Shown in pieces: positions 24,268-35,796 of a DNA stretch of 64,000 nt. The notes under the pieces are model-generated. The model had not been told where the DNA came from. It did no database searches and worked only from the letters and a program-made list of their open reading frames with translations. The stretch comes from Marchantia polymorpha subsp. ruderalis. Taxonomy: Eukaryota; Streptophyta; Marchantiopsida; Marchantiales; Marchantiaceae. A program made the translations under genes and the position numbers. Position 1 is the first letter of the stretch. Each line of letters starts with the position of its first letter. Where the stretch lies: positions 11,123,501 through 11,187,500 of the forward strand of contig AP031355.1 in NCBI GenBank assembly GCA_037833965.1, given 5' to 3'.

Positions 24268-26110
24268 ATGGAAGCTGTGCTGCAGCAGGCGCAGCTCTGC
24301 TCGGTCTCGGCCTCGTTCAGGTCTGCATTTCGACTGGCCAATGTCAATTCGCGGCTCTGCTCGCGAGGATTCGGTGCGGTCCGGTGCGCCGGCAAGCGAG
24401 GAGGCACGGTGTCGACCAAGAGGCCCGCCAATGCCACCGGAGGTTTTGGTGCCAAGGCTCCTGTGAAAACCTGTAAGTTGGCAATCCGAATGAGCTCTGC
24501 ACCGGAATTTGCAGTTTGTGAGGGGGCCTGGAATTGAGAGTGTGGGCGTTTTGGATTGCAGCGTTCGATGCCGGAGTTCTGCTGAAGCGGTCGGAGCAGA
24601 TTTACACGAAGCTGATCGCCGAGCATGCGTCGGAGGGAGATGTGCGCGAATTTATCATCTGTGTTCGCCAGAAGAGCGAAAAGAACAGCAAGCCCGTGCT
24701 GGATGACTGGCTCCCCGTCGCGGAGCTCGCCCTCGTGTCTGAATTTGACGCCTCTGCTGTTCTGCCTCAAGCTCTCCCTATTCTTTGCAGGTGACGGTCG
24801 ACATGAGGCTCATTGCCGGCGCAAATTCTGCCTGTCCTTGTCGTCGACGTTCACCGGCTGCATTTTGGCTCCACGATTTATTTTGCGGCCCCAAGTTTCA
24901 TACGAACTTGCGCTGCTGTGCTCTTTAATTTTCTGCTGGCATGGATGAGACTGACTGTTCGACATTTTGACAGGGAGGTTGCGGAATGTGCCGCCAAAGG
25001 AGCAGTAGCTCTTCGTGCCATTTCGCGAAGCTGGTATGTTTTCTTACCTCACGCAAAATTCATATTCACAGTCAAGGTCCATGTCGTGCTTTCCTGCTGT
25101 GTTCAACTTTGCTAAGAATCGTGGGAGTGCTGTTTCTTGAAACCCTCACTGCGTCTCGAGGTAAACCGTATGACCTGTTCTCCTCAGGATGGGAGAAGGG
25201 AAAGGTTTAAGCCATCTAGAGTAGAAGTCTTCCTAAACCCCTGGTTGGCCAACAAATCTCGTGCACCGCTGCTCAAGTTGCTATCATGGCGCAGCAAGCC
25301 AGCCAAGGGTTTAAGCAACTGGATGTCTTCTGGATTGGCATTTGTGCAGTCTGGAGTACGCATACGAACCCGCAGAAGCATTCTATGATCATGTGATGTC
25401 GGGATCGCAAATGCAGCTGTCCAGTGTGGAGTGCCCTTACGGTGTTCTAGGGTTACCCAAAGGAGCTCCTGCGAGCGAGGTAAGCTCAGCCAACTCATGG
25501 CTCCGTGGGTGGCTGTAGCTGCAAATCACGACATGTGCTCAATGTCAAGAGCTTTCATTCCGGAGGCTCGATTGAAGATTACCGATGGCCCGTCTAATTC
25601 CTTACACTTCTTACAGGTTCGCACCGCTTACAGGTCTTTAGCCGCCCAGAACCATCCCGACAAACACTCTGGAGAAAACGCAACCGCTGCCGAACAAGAG
25701 TTCAAGCGAGTAAGTCGTTTGCCTCTCATATTTTGAAATGCTTTTGAGCCATTGCATAGCAACCAAGATGTGCATGTGGAGACAGGCCTCAAGACTTTCG
25801 AGCTTGAATGGCTCTTTGTTGGAATTTCAGTGTGTTTGGTCTCACCTTCTACTGGATTGGCCCGCAGGTGACCAGTGCCTACGACCAGATCAAGAGAGCT
25901 GGTCTTGCTGCCGGAGGAGTGCCGACTTATGAATCTCTGGGTGGAACTGGACGGAATGGACTCAGTGAGCCTATCAGCATAACTAGCAAAACTATGTCCG
26001 CAGCCATTCCTGAAGGCGTACAAGTTGCTGTCAGACAACTTGATCCTGAGATTACCTCTCGATTTTTGACTCGCATATACGCACGATCAGGAGGAGCTAC
26101 TTTCGTGTGA
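24268..26110 (+). CDS. Probable organelle-targeted J-domain protein, function unknown
   Basis: Six exons join in frame: 24268-24472, 24562-24790, 24974-25033, 25350-25479, 25617-25709 and 25868-26110, giving 319 aa. All introns are GT-AG. Residues 1-68 are rich in Ser, Arg, Ala and Gly and poor in acidic residues, like a plastid or mitochondrial transit peptide. Residues 70-190 form a domain I do not recognise (KRSEQIYTKLIAEHAS, VREFIICVRQKSEK, DDWLPVAELALV, LEYAYEPAEAFYDHVMSG). A J-domain follows at about 195-252, with YGVLGL, the catalytic HPD tripeptide at 221-223 and FKRVTSAYDQI. The tail (253-319) lacks known motifs. J-domains stimulate Hsp70 ATPase; the partner and client here are unknown. 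The gene model is solid in frame, but the function beyond the J-domain is open. Confidence 0.82.
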
Positions 26111-27462
26111 CACATCGAATTTTTGGGAGTAAGGAAACGAAGTACCTGCTTCCCAGTGTCTCCTTCTTATCCATTCTTATCCATTCTTCCACTAAGTTGT
26201 CTGATCTAGATTGGCGAATATTTATGTCGTTTTGACGAATATATACGCAGATTGAGGAGCTGGTGTTGGTGCTCATACTTTGCTGTTGCGTCACCGTCGC
26301 AGATTGAAATATACCAAACGCTGGTGGAAAATGGATCCAGCTGCAAGAGCTGGATGAGAAGTTTGAACGGACAAAGCCATTCTAATTGAAGGATGTATTC
26401 AAACATCAGGGGGACAGCCGCTCGATACACTTGAGATCACTCTCATATTCATAGCCTCACAATTGGGGAAGCAGAGACATATTTAGTACGTAGTTCAACA
26501 GATAGCCATATCTTAAGCTGAGTAAAATTGGAGGAAGGCTGCTTGAGTGACCGCTTTTTGCAGCTACGAAGGTGTTCTAGCAGACATAAGGACTTTGTAA
26601 AATGTATACTTGAGTAGAATACTCTATTAATCCCTCTTGAAGTAGAGCTGACATTCCAATAAAATCTTCGATTGGAGATACAATTTTGTCGAAAGCGGAC
26701 TATAACAACGACTGGTTGTTGAAGAGACTGTCAATACTATCAGGGACTAAAAAAAACCTTCATTGTCTTTCAAAAAGGTTTTTGACCTGTTTTGTTGTCC
26801 ATACATAGCTTGGAACGATACTCGAAATATCCCACGAAAAGTCATAGCTGCCAAAGTTCACACTGCTCCGTTGGTTTTCTTCATCTTTCATGTCTAGTGG
26901 TATCATAGAGAGTAGTACCAGAAGCGAGGCCTGCAAAATTCTCGACCTCTCGACATGGTCCTCGTCGTAGACGTGCGGTCAGCATCGAAATGAACCTCAC
27001 TCATTATACATAAGGAACTGCACTTTTGATTTTGGTTTCCTGTTCTCATTCATTCTTCGCTTTCTCGCCACAAGATCTAAATTCTTCTGAATTGGTACAC
27101 GATATGACACTTCACAACAGGAACAAGCTTTGACACAGGAAAGCGGGTAAAATATAAGCCGCGAACTTTTTACACGTACTGTGATTGGTTCTGTAATGCA
27201 TCCATCAATCGTGTCTCTGTTTAGAAACCGCCCATTCAGCCCCTACAATACAGGAACTTATTGCATAGACATGTAAATTAAGTTCGTTACAAGATTGAGA
27301 AACAGTAAAAAAACCCTGGCTCGCCCCCGCAACGCACAGCCTAAATTCTGTGGTGCACTGCGAAACTGTAAACAAGGAGAAGTGAGTGCACTCCAACTTC
27401 CCAAATATGTTTATCAACAACTATGCCAACTACGTTCCCCAATGAGCTAAAGCTGTCAGAGT
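26111..27462. other. Convergent 3' spacer
   Basis: This lies between the stop of the plus-strand J-domain gene and the stop of the minus-strand SET gene, so both 3' UTRs fall here. I see no further coding signal. Confidence 0.55.
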
Positions 27463-30400
27463 CTAGTCTTCAGATAACATCCGGTGGATTTCTTTGAGGT
27501 ATGGCAGACTTTGGAGGTAATCGGAGCCATAATGAACTCGAAATATATACTCGGCGCTACGTAAGCTCCTCTTCGCGCAGTCATTATCAGGTACTGTAAG
27601 TGCAACCGATGCGAGTTTGAGATACTCGTTGCCCAGAACAATGTGGTGCTTGCTGTACAAGTGCTCAAGAATCTGCACAACAGGACAAGAAGCCGAGACG
27701 CTTAATAAGTTCATATTTTCCTAAGAATCATTCCCAGAGCCAAATCACAAGTTGTGAAATAGTTTTACACCGAACGAACCGTGACAATTTCAGAATTAAT
27801 AATAAGACTTTAGACCTCAGCGCATGTCCTCCTGGCCAGCTCGTCTATACCTGCATGTCCCACTCTCCCTGTTGTCCAGCCCAACTCTAGTCCTTCGTGT
27901 GAGAGCACTCACCTCGATTGCGTTTTGGCAATGTCTCAGGCCACTTGCAGGTTGATCCAAGAAGCAAAGTAGTCGAGCAACAATATCCTCCGCCTGTGAA
28001 TTCCAGATTTGCAAACATATTGTCAAGTTACAATTTAGGCAGCTGCAATCCCCTCCAAGTGGCTCGAGACGAGCGTCATTTCCGGTTCGATTCGTGTGAC
28101 CGACATCGAGCTGTCAAAGCCACTCACTCCGCTGTCGCGTCATGCGTCACGATAACGTCCAGAGTCTACCGACCGTTACGCACTGCTGCCTATAAACCGT
28201 TACGTCGTTTTGAGTCCTGCATTCCGGTGCTTATAAGCGGTAGAGGTCAGAGGTCGCAGGTACGAGCCCCTCGAGAAAGAGAGTTCTGGCGGGCATCGGA
28301 TCGTCTACATATGCGGACAGTGGGCCACGCTTGGTTCCAGAACTCCCGAGTGCTGGCAAATCTCAGAAAAACAGAAGAATAGCACCCCCGCCCCTCTATA
28401 TAAAGATATTGAGGCCAACTGTGCGATTAAAATTGTTATGGGACTGCCAGTGATGCGTCTGTGATCCAGTGGAGGCTATGAACAACTCGATCAGAGCGAC
28501 GGTGAAGCATACATAAGGAGGATCTTCGTTCGTAACACGCCAGAGTTTCAGCGAAATCCAAATAGGACTATGAGGTGCTCTCACTCGACTTAAGTTACAG
28601 GTGTTGAACACATTCAGAATCAGTAAGTACTTGCAAGGCTTTCATGGCGAAGGATGAGGCAAGTGATCCTCAGCGAATGGAGAAGCAAACTCGTCTCCAG
28701 ATTCCAGCCCCACTAGAGCTCGATAGGTTGATCCAGAAGGAAGAAACAATATTGCATATGTTGCATGCTCTGGTGAAAACTCAGAAGAAGGCTTCTACGC
28801 AGGAACGTAAGCAAGGAGCTGAACCTCATCACCAGGCGGAACAGTCCCCTGAGCACAACGAATCTACAACACTCGAATTGTTGACACAGCAGCAGGACAA
28901 GATGATGAAAATACTTCGCGGTATGGTCAACGATGAAGATCTTGAGTATAATGAACAGGATGGCACCACAGATGCGGTCCTAAAAATCCAAGAATTGAGC
29001 TCCTCAAGTACTGACTGTACATCAAAACGGAAGCGGAGGGAGTTGAAACCAAAAGATGAGCAAAACCTTGCTTCCAAGACATTGTCAAGCTCAAGCTGTG
29101 GCTCCATCACCAGAAAGGACGAAGATTCTACTGTATTATAAATCGTGCGAGGAAGTGAAAGAGTCCAAATACCTTGGCCAGCTGCTCATTGTAAGCATGT
29201 ACAACCGTCCGCAACTTGCCAAGAGCAACAAGAGCAACGTCCAGTGACTGGCTCAGGTTGCCAACTTGTCCTTCTAGTAAAAGCATCTTCGATTCGATAC
29301 TGCAGCTTCCACCAGACTGGGTTACATAAACTACAGTCAGCTTGAATAGGGAAATGTCTACTGGAGACAATGTGCTTCGAATAAAAGAGGCTGAAGCTAG
29401 GAACCTTTACAAATGTTTTACCTCTGTAATTGGGAAAGAGCAGTGTTTGCAATTTCTTGGGCAGTTTCGACATCTACTGGAGATCCACAATCCGGGCAAC
29501 GTCCATCTGTTTTGTAGCGTGCCATCAGTTTAGTAAATTCACTTTCAATGAAGTCGGTATCTGGCACTGCGTCCTTTTGTACATAAGTGTAAGTGAATGC
29601 TTGAAAGTCCTTTTCAGATACACATGTTCTGCCGAGACTCTGGTCACAACTCCCTGGATAAACTCTGGGCAATTTTGAGAAGTTTCCGAAACTACTGTCT
29701 CCACAACCATGCTCTTCTGATATAAATTCTTCGTCTACTGCAGGTGGCAACCTCTCTGAATATGTGAGGTGGAAGTCACACAGATCTGGTCTTAAAACAA
29801 CTCCCATGCACCCTTGTTTTGTACATCTGAACGACCTAAGGAACAGATCTGACGACGATACTCTTGCGCAGGCAGAGCATTTGCATGTAAAAGAATACCG
29901 CTCTTGTAATGTATTTTTTCTCTCCATGTGACTCATGTGTCCTACCTGTCATACGAAAAGAAGGCTCATTTAGCGCTTTGTGTGTTTAACACTCCACATC
30001 TCCATTCTCCATTTCATTCAAAGCTCAGAAAGAGCAAAGTTCCGCTTCAGTCCTAAACAAAATTCAAAGAATTTGAACAAACCTGTGGACCGTAACAAAG
30101 CTCTAAAGAAGAACCTGCTGAGATAGTTGATACGGATTGTATAAAAAGACACCGTAGTTTGAAAGAAGCATGAACATTAGGAACACATGAGTGATTCAAA
30201 CTGCTCCCGAGCAAGAATAAACCTTGAGCAACTTTGACCTGAAAAACACAGGGAAACAACAAGTTACAACCCGTCTTCCTAACATCTTCTTCACAATGCA
30301 ATATCACCCACACAGCAGTACTTGAAAAGTACAAGTATGATCATCAGGATACATTACTTGCTCAACTGTGCAGAACGCCATGCCAGCTGTTGAGTTTAAA

Positions 30401-33400
30401 TCCTCTTCTGGAGAAGACATGCGATATATAGCCATGGCATTGACCCTCGTTTGGGCTATGAGAAGTACAAGCTGTAAGAAGGGGCATCAGTCGAAGTCCT
30501 CAAGCACAGTGAATCCATCAAAAATAAGTTTATCCTACAGGTCATACGGTTTACGTAAGAACCATTGTACCCAGACTTTTACTCCTGTTGAAAGCCGAAA
30601 AGCAATGCAAGGCAAGCCTCCAGAGCAGAAAAACAAAACGCTGGTTCTCAGCATACAAACCTTGGAGGCAACTTCTGCTGCAGACTTAGTTCCATAAACC
30701 ATGAAAGAGTTTGAAGATTGTTGGATGCAATGCGCGACAATGACCCCTAGCACATGCATCTCCAGCTTATCATTTGAGCTAAGCTTATCAAAATTCGAAC
30801 AAAGGGAGTCAATCTGCAATAAGATAGATAGGCCATCAATAATGATGTACTTTGTGACAAGTTCGTACTAGAAGTGTGTGAAAGATCTCATTGTCTCTGA
30901 CTTTTTAATCTATGAAACTAGATCCACTGGCCTAGCTTCAAAATTTCTGCAAATGACTGCAGTTTATTCTGTTTTCCTAAAGTTCCACTAATTCCTGGCA
31001 TTTCCATGAAATCAAAGACATATGATTTGCGATAGATGTTTCACATACCATTCGAATCCTTGTTAGGTAATACTGTCTATCGGATCTGTCTTCTGTGCAA
31101 GGTGTATCTCCCGGGACTTTTGGAGAGCGATCGTTGTCCAGAATTCCGGCCCTTTGGGTAATACGAAATAGTATACGGGCAGCCAAGACCGCTTCTGTCG
31201 GAAGCACCGCAGACCATGCGCAACCTCCACATTCATGAATATGTTCTCCGTGAACTTTTACTGGAGGACTTTCTGATATTTTCACCTCGCTCTTGTGGTT
31301 TTCATCCAAATTTAGGGACTGCGTCACGGGCATAGCTGTTGCTTGATCTCTGCATGACTCCGAGCAATACATAGGGATGGCACATCGGCAGCAACCCACA
31401 GGATCAACTGGAAGCACCTCAAAGCAGTAATGGCAGTGCGTGTCCCGATTCGATTTAAGAACAATCTACAAATATCAAAGGAAGTTCTGTAAGTAATAGC
31501 ATCTAAATGAATCAACAAAGAACTAGGAAACTACTCACGCCTTCTCCAGTTTGGACCAAAAAGGCTGACGACAAATGATATGAACAAACACAATATATGT
31601 CGATGTGGACTTTCAGTAAATTGTTCGTATTAAGAGGTCTCCGTCCGTTTAGGTTAGATTCCTATGCGCTCCTAAGACTTTCAAATTCTAACAGAAGCAA
31701 TTTACTGTTGTAATATCAGAAAAAAAAGCGTTGTGTACTTTTGCAAGTTTCGGTAAGACATTATGTTTCTAGATAGATCAGTGTGTACGGTTGTGGCCTC
31801 TATGAATCTAGTAAGTTCCAGTCAACAATCGTAGACGCTACATACAGCAGCATACGCTTGTTCTTGAAAAATCAAAGATCCAATGTCCAACTGCTCAGTG
31901 GTGTACAGATCCCATCCTCTTTCATCACTCCAATGCAGTCGCAAGCGTTGCACATCAGGCAAACCTTCTCGCTGAATAGTCTTCAATTCTGGGGCATCGG
32001 CAGTGCGGTTACAACGTCTGGCTGCGGCCTACATATACGAATTGCCTCAGAAAATACTACTCCAGTTTAAAAAAACAGCGTTTAATGTAAAAAATTACCT
32101 AGGTCCAATTGTGTTGTGATGTCAGAGGGCAAACTTCGAGTTGTCAGTTTAGTTTCCATGAAAGCAATCTCATTCTCTATTTGCTTCAGCCCACTGCCTG
32201 TTTTTTCATGAAGAAGAGCTTCTTTCATGTCCACCACAGCACCTTCAAGGTTGTTCACGTCAAACTTGATCCTACTTCGCCTGTACCATGCCTGCCAGAA
32301 ACAATTCCCAACTTCAACTTGATGGAAAAAGCAACTGACACGTGCTAACTTGCAGCATCTAAATGTATATTACAGATGAAGAAAGTTCGATCACTTTCTC
32401 GGAGATCGAACTTTCTCCGAGATGGCGAAGATAGGACAATCGTTAGGTACCTTAGAGTAAGAAGGATACACGTCAATAGCTCGGCCACAGTCTCTGAGAG
32501 CTGCTTCATATTGCTTTAGTTTCTGCAAGGTCCTCCGGTTAGATCTTGACTTCCAGAACAGAATCGATCCAAGGAGCGAATCATGAAGCAACACTGAGAT
32601 AGATATCAAAGAGGGTCCACAAGCTTTCTGGTTCCTTGCTTTACTACTCATGACATCATCTCAAGACATAGGGCTGGACAAGTTTGTCGCATGAAGGGCA
32701 CATAATATCTAGGAGGAAATGTACATGCAGAATAGATGCCCTGTTGACGAATACAGTGGCAAGGAGAAGTTTATCCTCCTCCTTAGACGAATACGGCGCA
32801 AAGCGAAGGGCCTGCAGGGTCAACAAAAATCAGCACTTTTGGTGACAAAATTTGAAGAAATACTTAATGACAGATGTCACAAATAATTCAAGTGAAATTT
32901 TACAGCTTCCTAGTAGCAACCTTCGTGTATGCGGATAATGCTTCTGCATGTTTCGAAATTTTCAAGGCAGTATTTCCATCTAGCTTGGATTTCAGGGTCA
33001 CGGAGGCATCCTTAGCGCAGCTTGATTGGAAAGTGTTGACAAGTTGTTCAAGGAGCTGAGACAGAAACATTGGTACGATGAGGTTAGCCAGAATGCTTGT
33101 AACAAGGAATTCATGGTGTAACTTATATAATGCTTGTAACATGAACAATACATCTGAGAAATGTTGGCGACTCTGACCAAACGTCGAAACATAATTGCTT
33201 GTCCAATGTGATGTCGCTATCGCTCATATACAAGGCACGAAACGGTCAAATAAGACCAAAATTACATCCATCATCTATGTACGGTATTACTATTTCCTAA
33301 CGATTGGACAGCCCCAGATTGCGCAGAATTTTCAATTGAAATCGAAAAATGACACAATGGGGTGCAGAAAACTGTATGCACAAAGAATTGTAAAGACACC

Positions 33401-33837
33401 AATCGGAGGAGAAGTTCTTCTTCAAGTTCATTTGAACATCCTTCTTAAGCAGTTTTTGTCAATGATAAAATATGACCTGCAACGCAGGCAAACTCTTCCA
33501 GACTGGCAGGCCATTCGAGCAGCTTATTTCACCAAGTTTCAAATGAGCTTGAAAATTCACAATAGGAAAGTACATCTGACTTCACTTTGCAAGCCAAAAA
33601 AGACAAGATCTCAATGTTTGGCAAAACAACCTCAAAACTCAAGACTCGACTGTACGGAATTGAGTGGCTGTGATCAGGGGTTTCAGCCTTGACCCTCGCA
33701 TCGCATACCTGTCCAAACAGGAGAGATGTCGAGAAATGCAGATCGAGTGCAGCGCAAGAACTGCGAAGATCCGAGACGTCTGTGGACATGATCATATTTT
33801 TCAAGCCGAGAGGGATGGATCGCAGAAGCGGCTCCAT
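27463..33837 (-). CDS. TPR/zinc-finger/SET protein, SMYD4-like (At1g33400 family)
   Basis: Putative lysine methyltransferase. Thirteen minus-strand exons keep frame: 33837-33709, 33055-32921, 32811-32725, 32522-32451, 32291-32099, 32021-31846, 31465-31049, 30813-30661, 30471-30358, 30238-30083, 29945-29422, 29299-29173 and 27672-27463, giving 830 aa. TPR-like helices occupy about residues 44-205 (KLDGNTALKISKHAEALSAYTK, RDCGRAIDVYPSYSK). A MYND-like zinc cluster follows: Cys 275, 278, 289/290, 292, 298 and 302, plus a later His/Cys. The SET core has NHSCVPN at 507-513 and ELCYG at 538-542, with post-SET cysteines 565, 567 and 570. A second CxxC pair (CPDCG) and a helical C-terminus end it. 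The start at MEPLLRS was chosen by family alignment; upstream Met codons in the same open frame would add non-conserved residues. Intron 12 (about 1.5 kb) contains an ORF on the opposite strand. Confidence 0.88.
28397..28404 (+). promoter_or_regulatory. TATA-like box ahead of the intron-nested ORF
   Basis: TATATAAA lies 240 bases before the ATG at 28644, on the same strand as the nested ORF and opposite to the host gene. It is the best core-promoter candidate; no other element is obvious. Confidence 0.45.
28644..29141 (+). CDS. Unknown 165-aa coiled-coil-like protein nested in a host intron
   Basis: This intact ORF lies wholly within intron 12 of the minus-strand SET gene and runs against it, ending 32 bp before host exon 12. 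I recognise no family. The composition looks coding: hydrophilic, rich in Glu, Gln, Lys and Ser, with even codon use and no long simple repeat. Two helical blocks resemble each other, LIQKEETILHMLHALV (about residues 29-44) and LLTQQQDKMMKILRGMV (about 79-95), each with spaced Leu/Met/Ile suited to a coiled coil. The second half carries basic KRKRRELKPK (about 129-138), a possible nuclear signal, and Ser-rich tracts. A TATA-like box lies upstream and AATAAA downstream. A GTAAGT just before the ATG (28623) could be a splice donor, so the real transcript may differ. It may be a real gene or a captured exon. Confidence 0.45.
   Translation: MAKDEASDPQRMEKQTRLQIPAPLELDRLIQKEETILHMLHALVKTQKKASTQERKQGAEPHHQAEQSPEHNESTTLELLTQQQDKMMKILRGMVNDEDLEYNEQDGTTDAVLKIQELSSSSTDCTSKRKRRELKPKDEQNLASKTLSSSSCGSITRKDEDSTVL
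29380..29385 (+). promoter_or_regulatory. Possible poly(A) signal for the nested ORF
   Basis: AATAAA lies 239 bases after the nested ORF's stop. If used, the plus-strand transcript would run antisense across host exon 12 (29173-29299). Confidence 0.3.
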
Positions 33838-35366
33838 AATGAGCCACAACCGTCGTGTGTCGATCTTCTCTTTTCCGACGGAACGAAACTTTCCGAAAAA
33901 TACCCACAGGTCAGAACGAGAAAACCGACCCAAAATTGAGGCAAACGAAAGGAAAGCTTCGCAGTTCCACGACTCGATCTGCCAATTGCACTCACTGGCT
34001 TGCGGCCCTCGATGCGCAGCTCGAGCCTCGAGCGCGAGCTTGAGCGGAATCCGAGGGCGCTGAATTCGAATCGGGCATTTACACCGGGGCACCCAACCAC
34101 AGTACCTCCGACACTCCATCGTAGCCATCCGGCCTGTACCACGTAGGAGCCGGACAGTACAGTACTGTACTGTGCCTGCCAGGAGCCTGCTGTGCTTACT
34201 GTGATTCGCTTTCCTGCAGTACACTGTTCGTACGTGGTGGAGACCCAGGACCGTGACTGGTCATGTGGGTGGGTGGCTGCAGAACACGTGTCTGTGTCAA
34301 TCCGGTGATCTACTTTCCACTGTCCTCGTCTCTTTTGGATTCTGCGTCACGGTTTCAATTATATTCCCATCCTCTGCTCTGACTTTTCCCTTAGCCTTTC
34401 CTTATCCTCCGATTTCCCTTGTATTATTTTTTCCCATGTCTGGTCGTAATTTCTTATAGGTTCTACCCTAAATATCAGCGAACGCTTTTAACACCTAAGT
34501 TCCAAGCTTTTTATCCACATTGCAGTACACAGACATCATCCTATTTGCATAAGTAAAACCCCATCCAGCCGCATGATGAATAACCTAGACGGAATCTAGA
34601 GGCAAGCCGAAGTGGAATGAAAATACATATATATAGAGAAATATCTTAAGATAGTTAGTATCTTTTCTATGTTGCTGTGCACAATCAACATGGACATTCT
34701 GTACATGGACTTTCATCGCAAGATCATGATTCGTAAGTCATGATCTCATGTACAAGTGAACTCAGTTCTTTACCGAACTTTAGTGTATGTTTTATTAAAT
34801 TGAAGGCTTATAGAAAAGTGAGAGCATCACGTTGATAACTTTAGAAGTACAAATGAGTCAGAAGATTGCGAAGAATATATTAAATTTATTTCACTAAAAT
34901 CCAAGAAATTACAATTTACCATCATAACAATTTTAATATTCTGCATTGTAGTCTACAAATTTTCAAAGAAACTCACTCATATATGTATGCAACACAATGG
35001 TTTCGTGCATATCAGTAATTAAACTGAAAAATTATAAAAAATTAATTTAATAAAGAAAAAAATATATATAATTTATAAACTCGAGAATAAAAAAATGTTT
35101 TTTATTTTATGAAAATTTAACTGAACATTTTTATCCAAAAAAAAACTGATTTTCATTGAAATTTTTGAAAAAACTTTCAAAAATCACATTTTCTGATAAA
35201 GAAAACATATATAAAGATTCCGATTTTTTAAATATATTCATCAAAAAATAATTTCAATGAAATTTATTTTCCAAGTAATTCATCTCTTATTATGTAACAT
35301 TTGTTAAGAGTTTTGATTTAAAAATATTTACTTGAATTATCAAAATAGCACTTTTTCATTAAACTA
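33838..35366. other. SET gene promoter and AT-rich spacer
   Basis: The first 400 bases are GC-richer and hold the promoter and 5' UTR of the minus-strand SET gene. The rest becomes strongly AT-rich toward the retrotransposon insertion at 35.37 kb. No gene is seen. Confidence 0.5.
34154..34173. promoter_or_regulatory. 20-bp perfect palindrome with repeated GTAC cores
   Basis: ACAGTACAGTACTGTACTGT reads the same on both strands and contains three GTAC tetramers. It lies about 320 bp upstream of the SET gene start. GTAC is the core bound by SBP-box (SPL) proteins in plants; use here is inference. Confidence 0.4.
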
Positions 35367-35371
35367 CTGAA
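35367..35371. other. Target site duplication, left copy
   Basis: CTGAA directly abuts the left LTR and matches 42101-42105 after the right LTR. Five bases is the normal Ty1/copia duplication length. Confidence 0.9.
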
Positions 35372-35606
35372 TGTTAACGAAAAATCAAGAATCATTCACA
35401 AGACACTCATATAATGTGGTTCACCCTCAAAGGCTACGTCCACGGCTGGAACACTGAGCAGGTTTACTGACAAGTGAATACACAATGTTTCGGCTACACT
35501 GAAAAGCCTTGGTTTTGGAGGTATATTTATACCTAAAGCCAGCGACACACATAACTATAAATAGCTAGAGCCTGAGGTTACTCATTAACCGGAGTTAACC
35601 TCAACA
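35372..35606 (-). repeat. LTR (3' LTR in the element's sense)
   Basis: 235 bp, TGTTAACG ... CCTCAACA on the plus strand. On the minus strand it contains TATAAATA within a self-complementary stretch, a plausible TATA box for the element's promoter. Confidence 0.94.
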
Positions 35607-35618
35607 ATCTCCCCCTTA
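35607..35618 (-). promoter_or_regulatory. Polypurine tract
   Basis: On the minus strand, AAGGGGGAGA lies immediately before the 3' LTR. This is where plus-strand DNA synthesis would start. Confidence 0.85.
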
Positions 35619-35796
35619 ACTCGTGTAAAGAAAACAGTAACCTCTGAAATCTATATTATTACTCAGCGGGAAGTTCTAGATAGATGTCTATCACAAGGCC
35701 CCTCTTTATACGAGAGTTAACTAGAACTAGACCGTAGCCATAACAGGATAGAATAATAACATAAAGAGGTAAATAGAGTTAGTATGCTAGCAAAGT

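Noticed and set aside
24036-24770. 244-codon minus-strand ORF over the J-domain gene start
   Set aside because: It is antisense to two well-supported exons and shows no domain; a shadow frame.
33195-33692. 165-codon plus-strand ORF in intron 1 of the SET gene
   Set aside because: Composition is less coding-like than the intron 12 ORF, it has no TATA or poly(A) context that I can see, and no family.
33529-34224. Longer minus-strand ORF around SET exon 1
   Set aside because: It reads through the splice donor and starts upstream with residues unlike the family. The internal Met at 33837 with the donor at 33709 fits the family.
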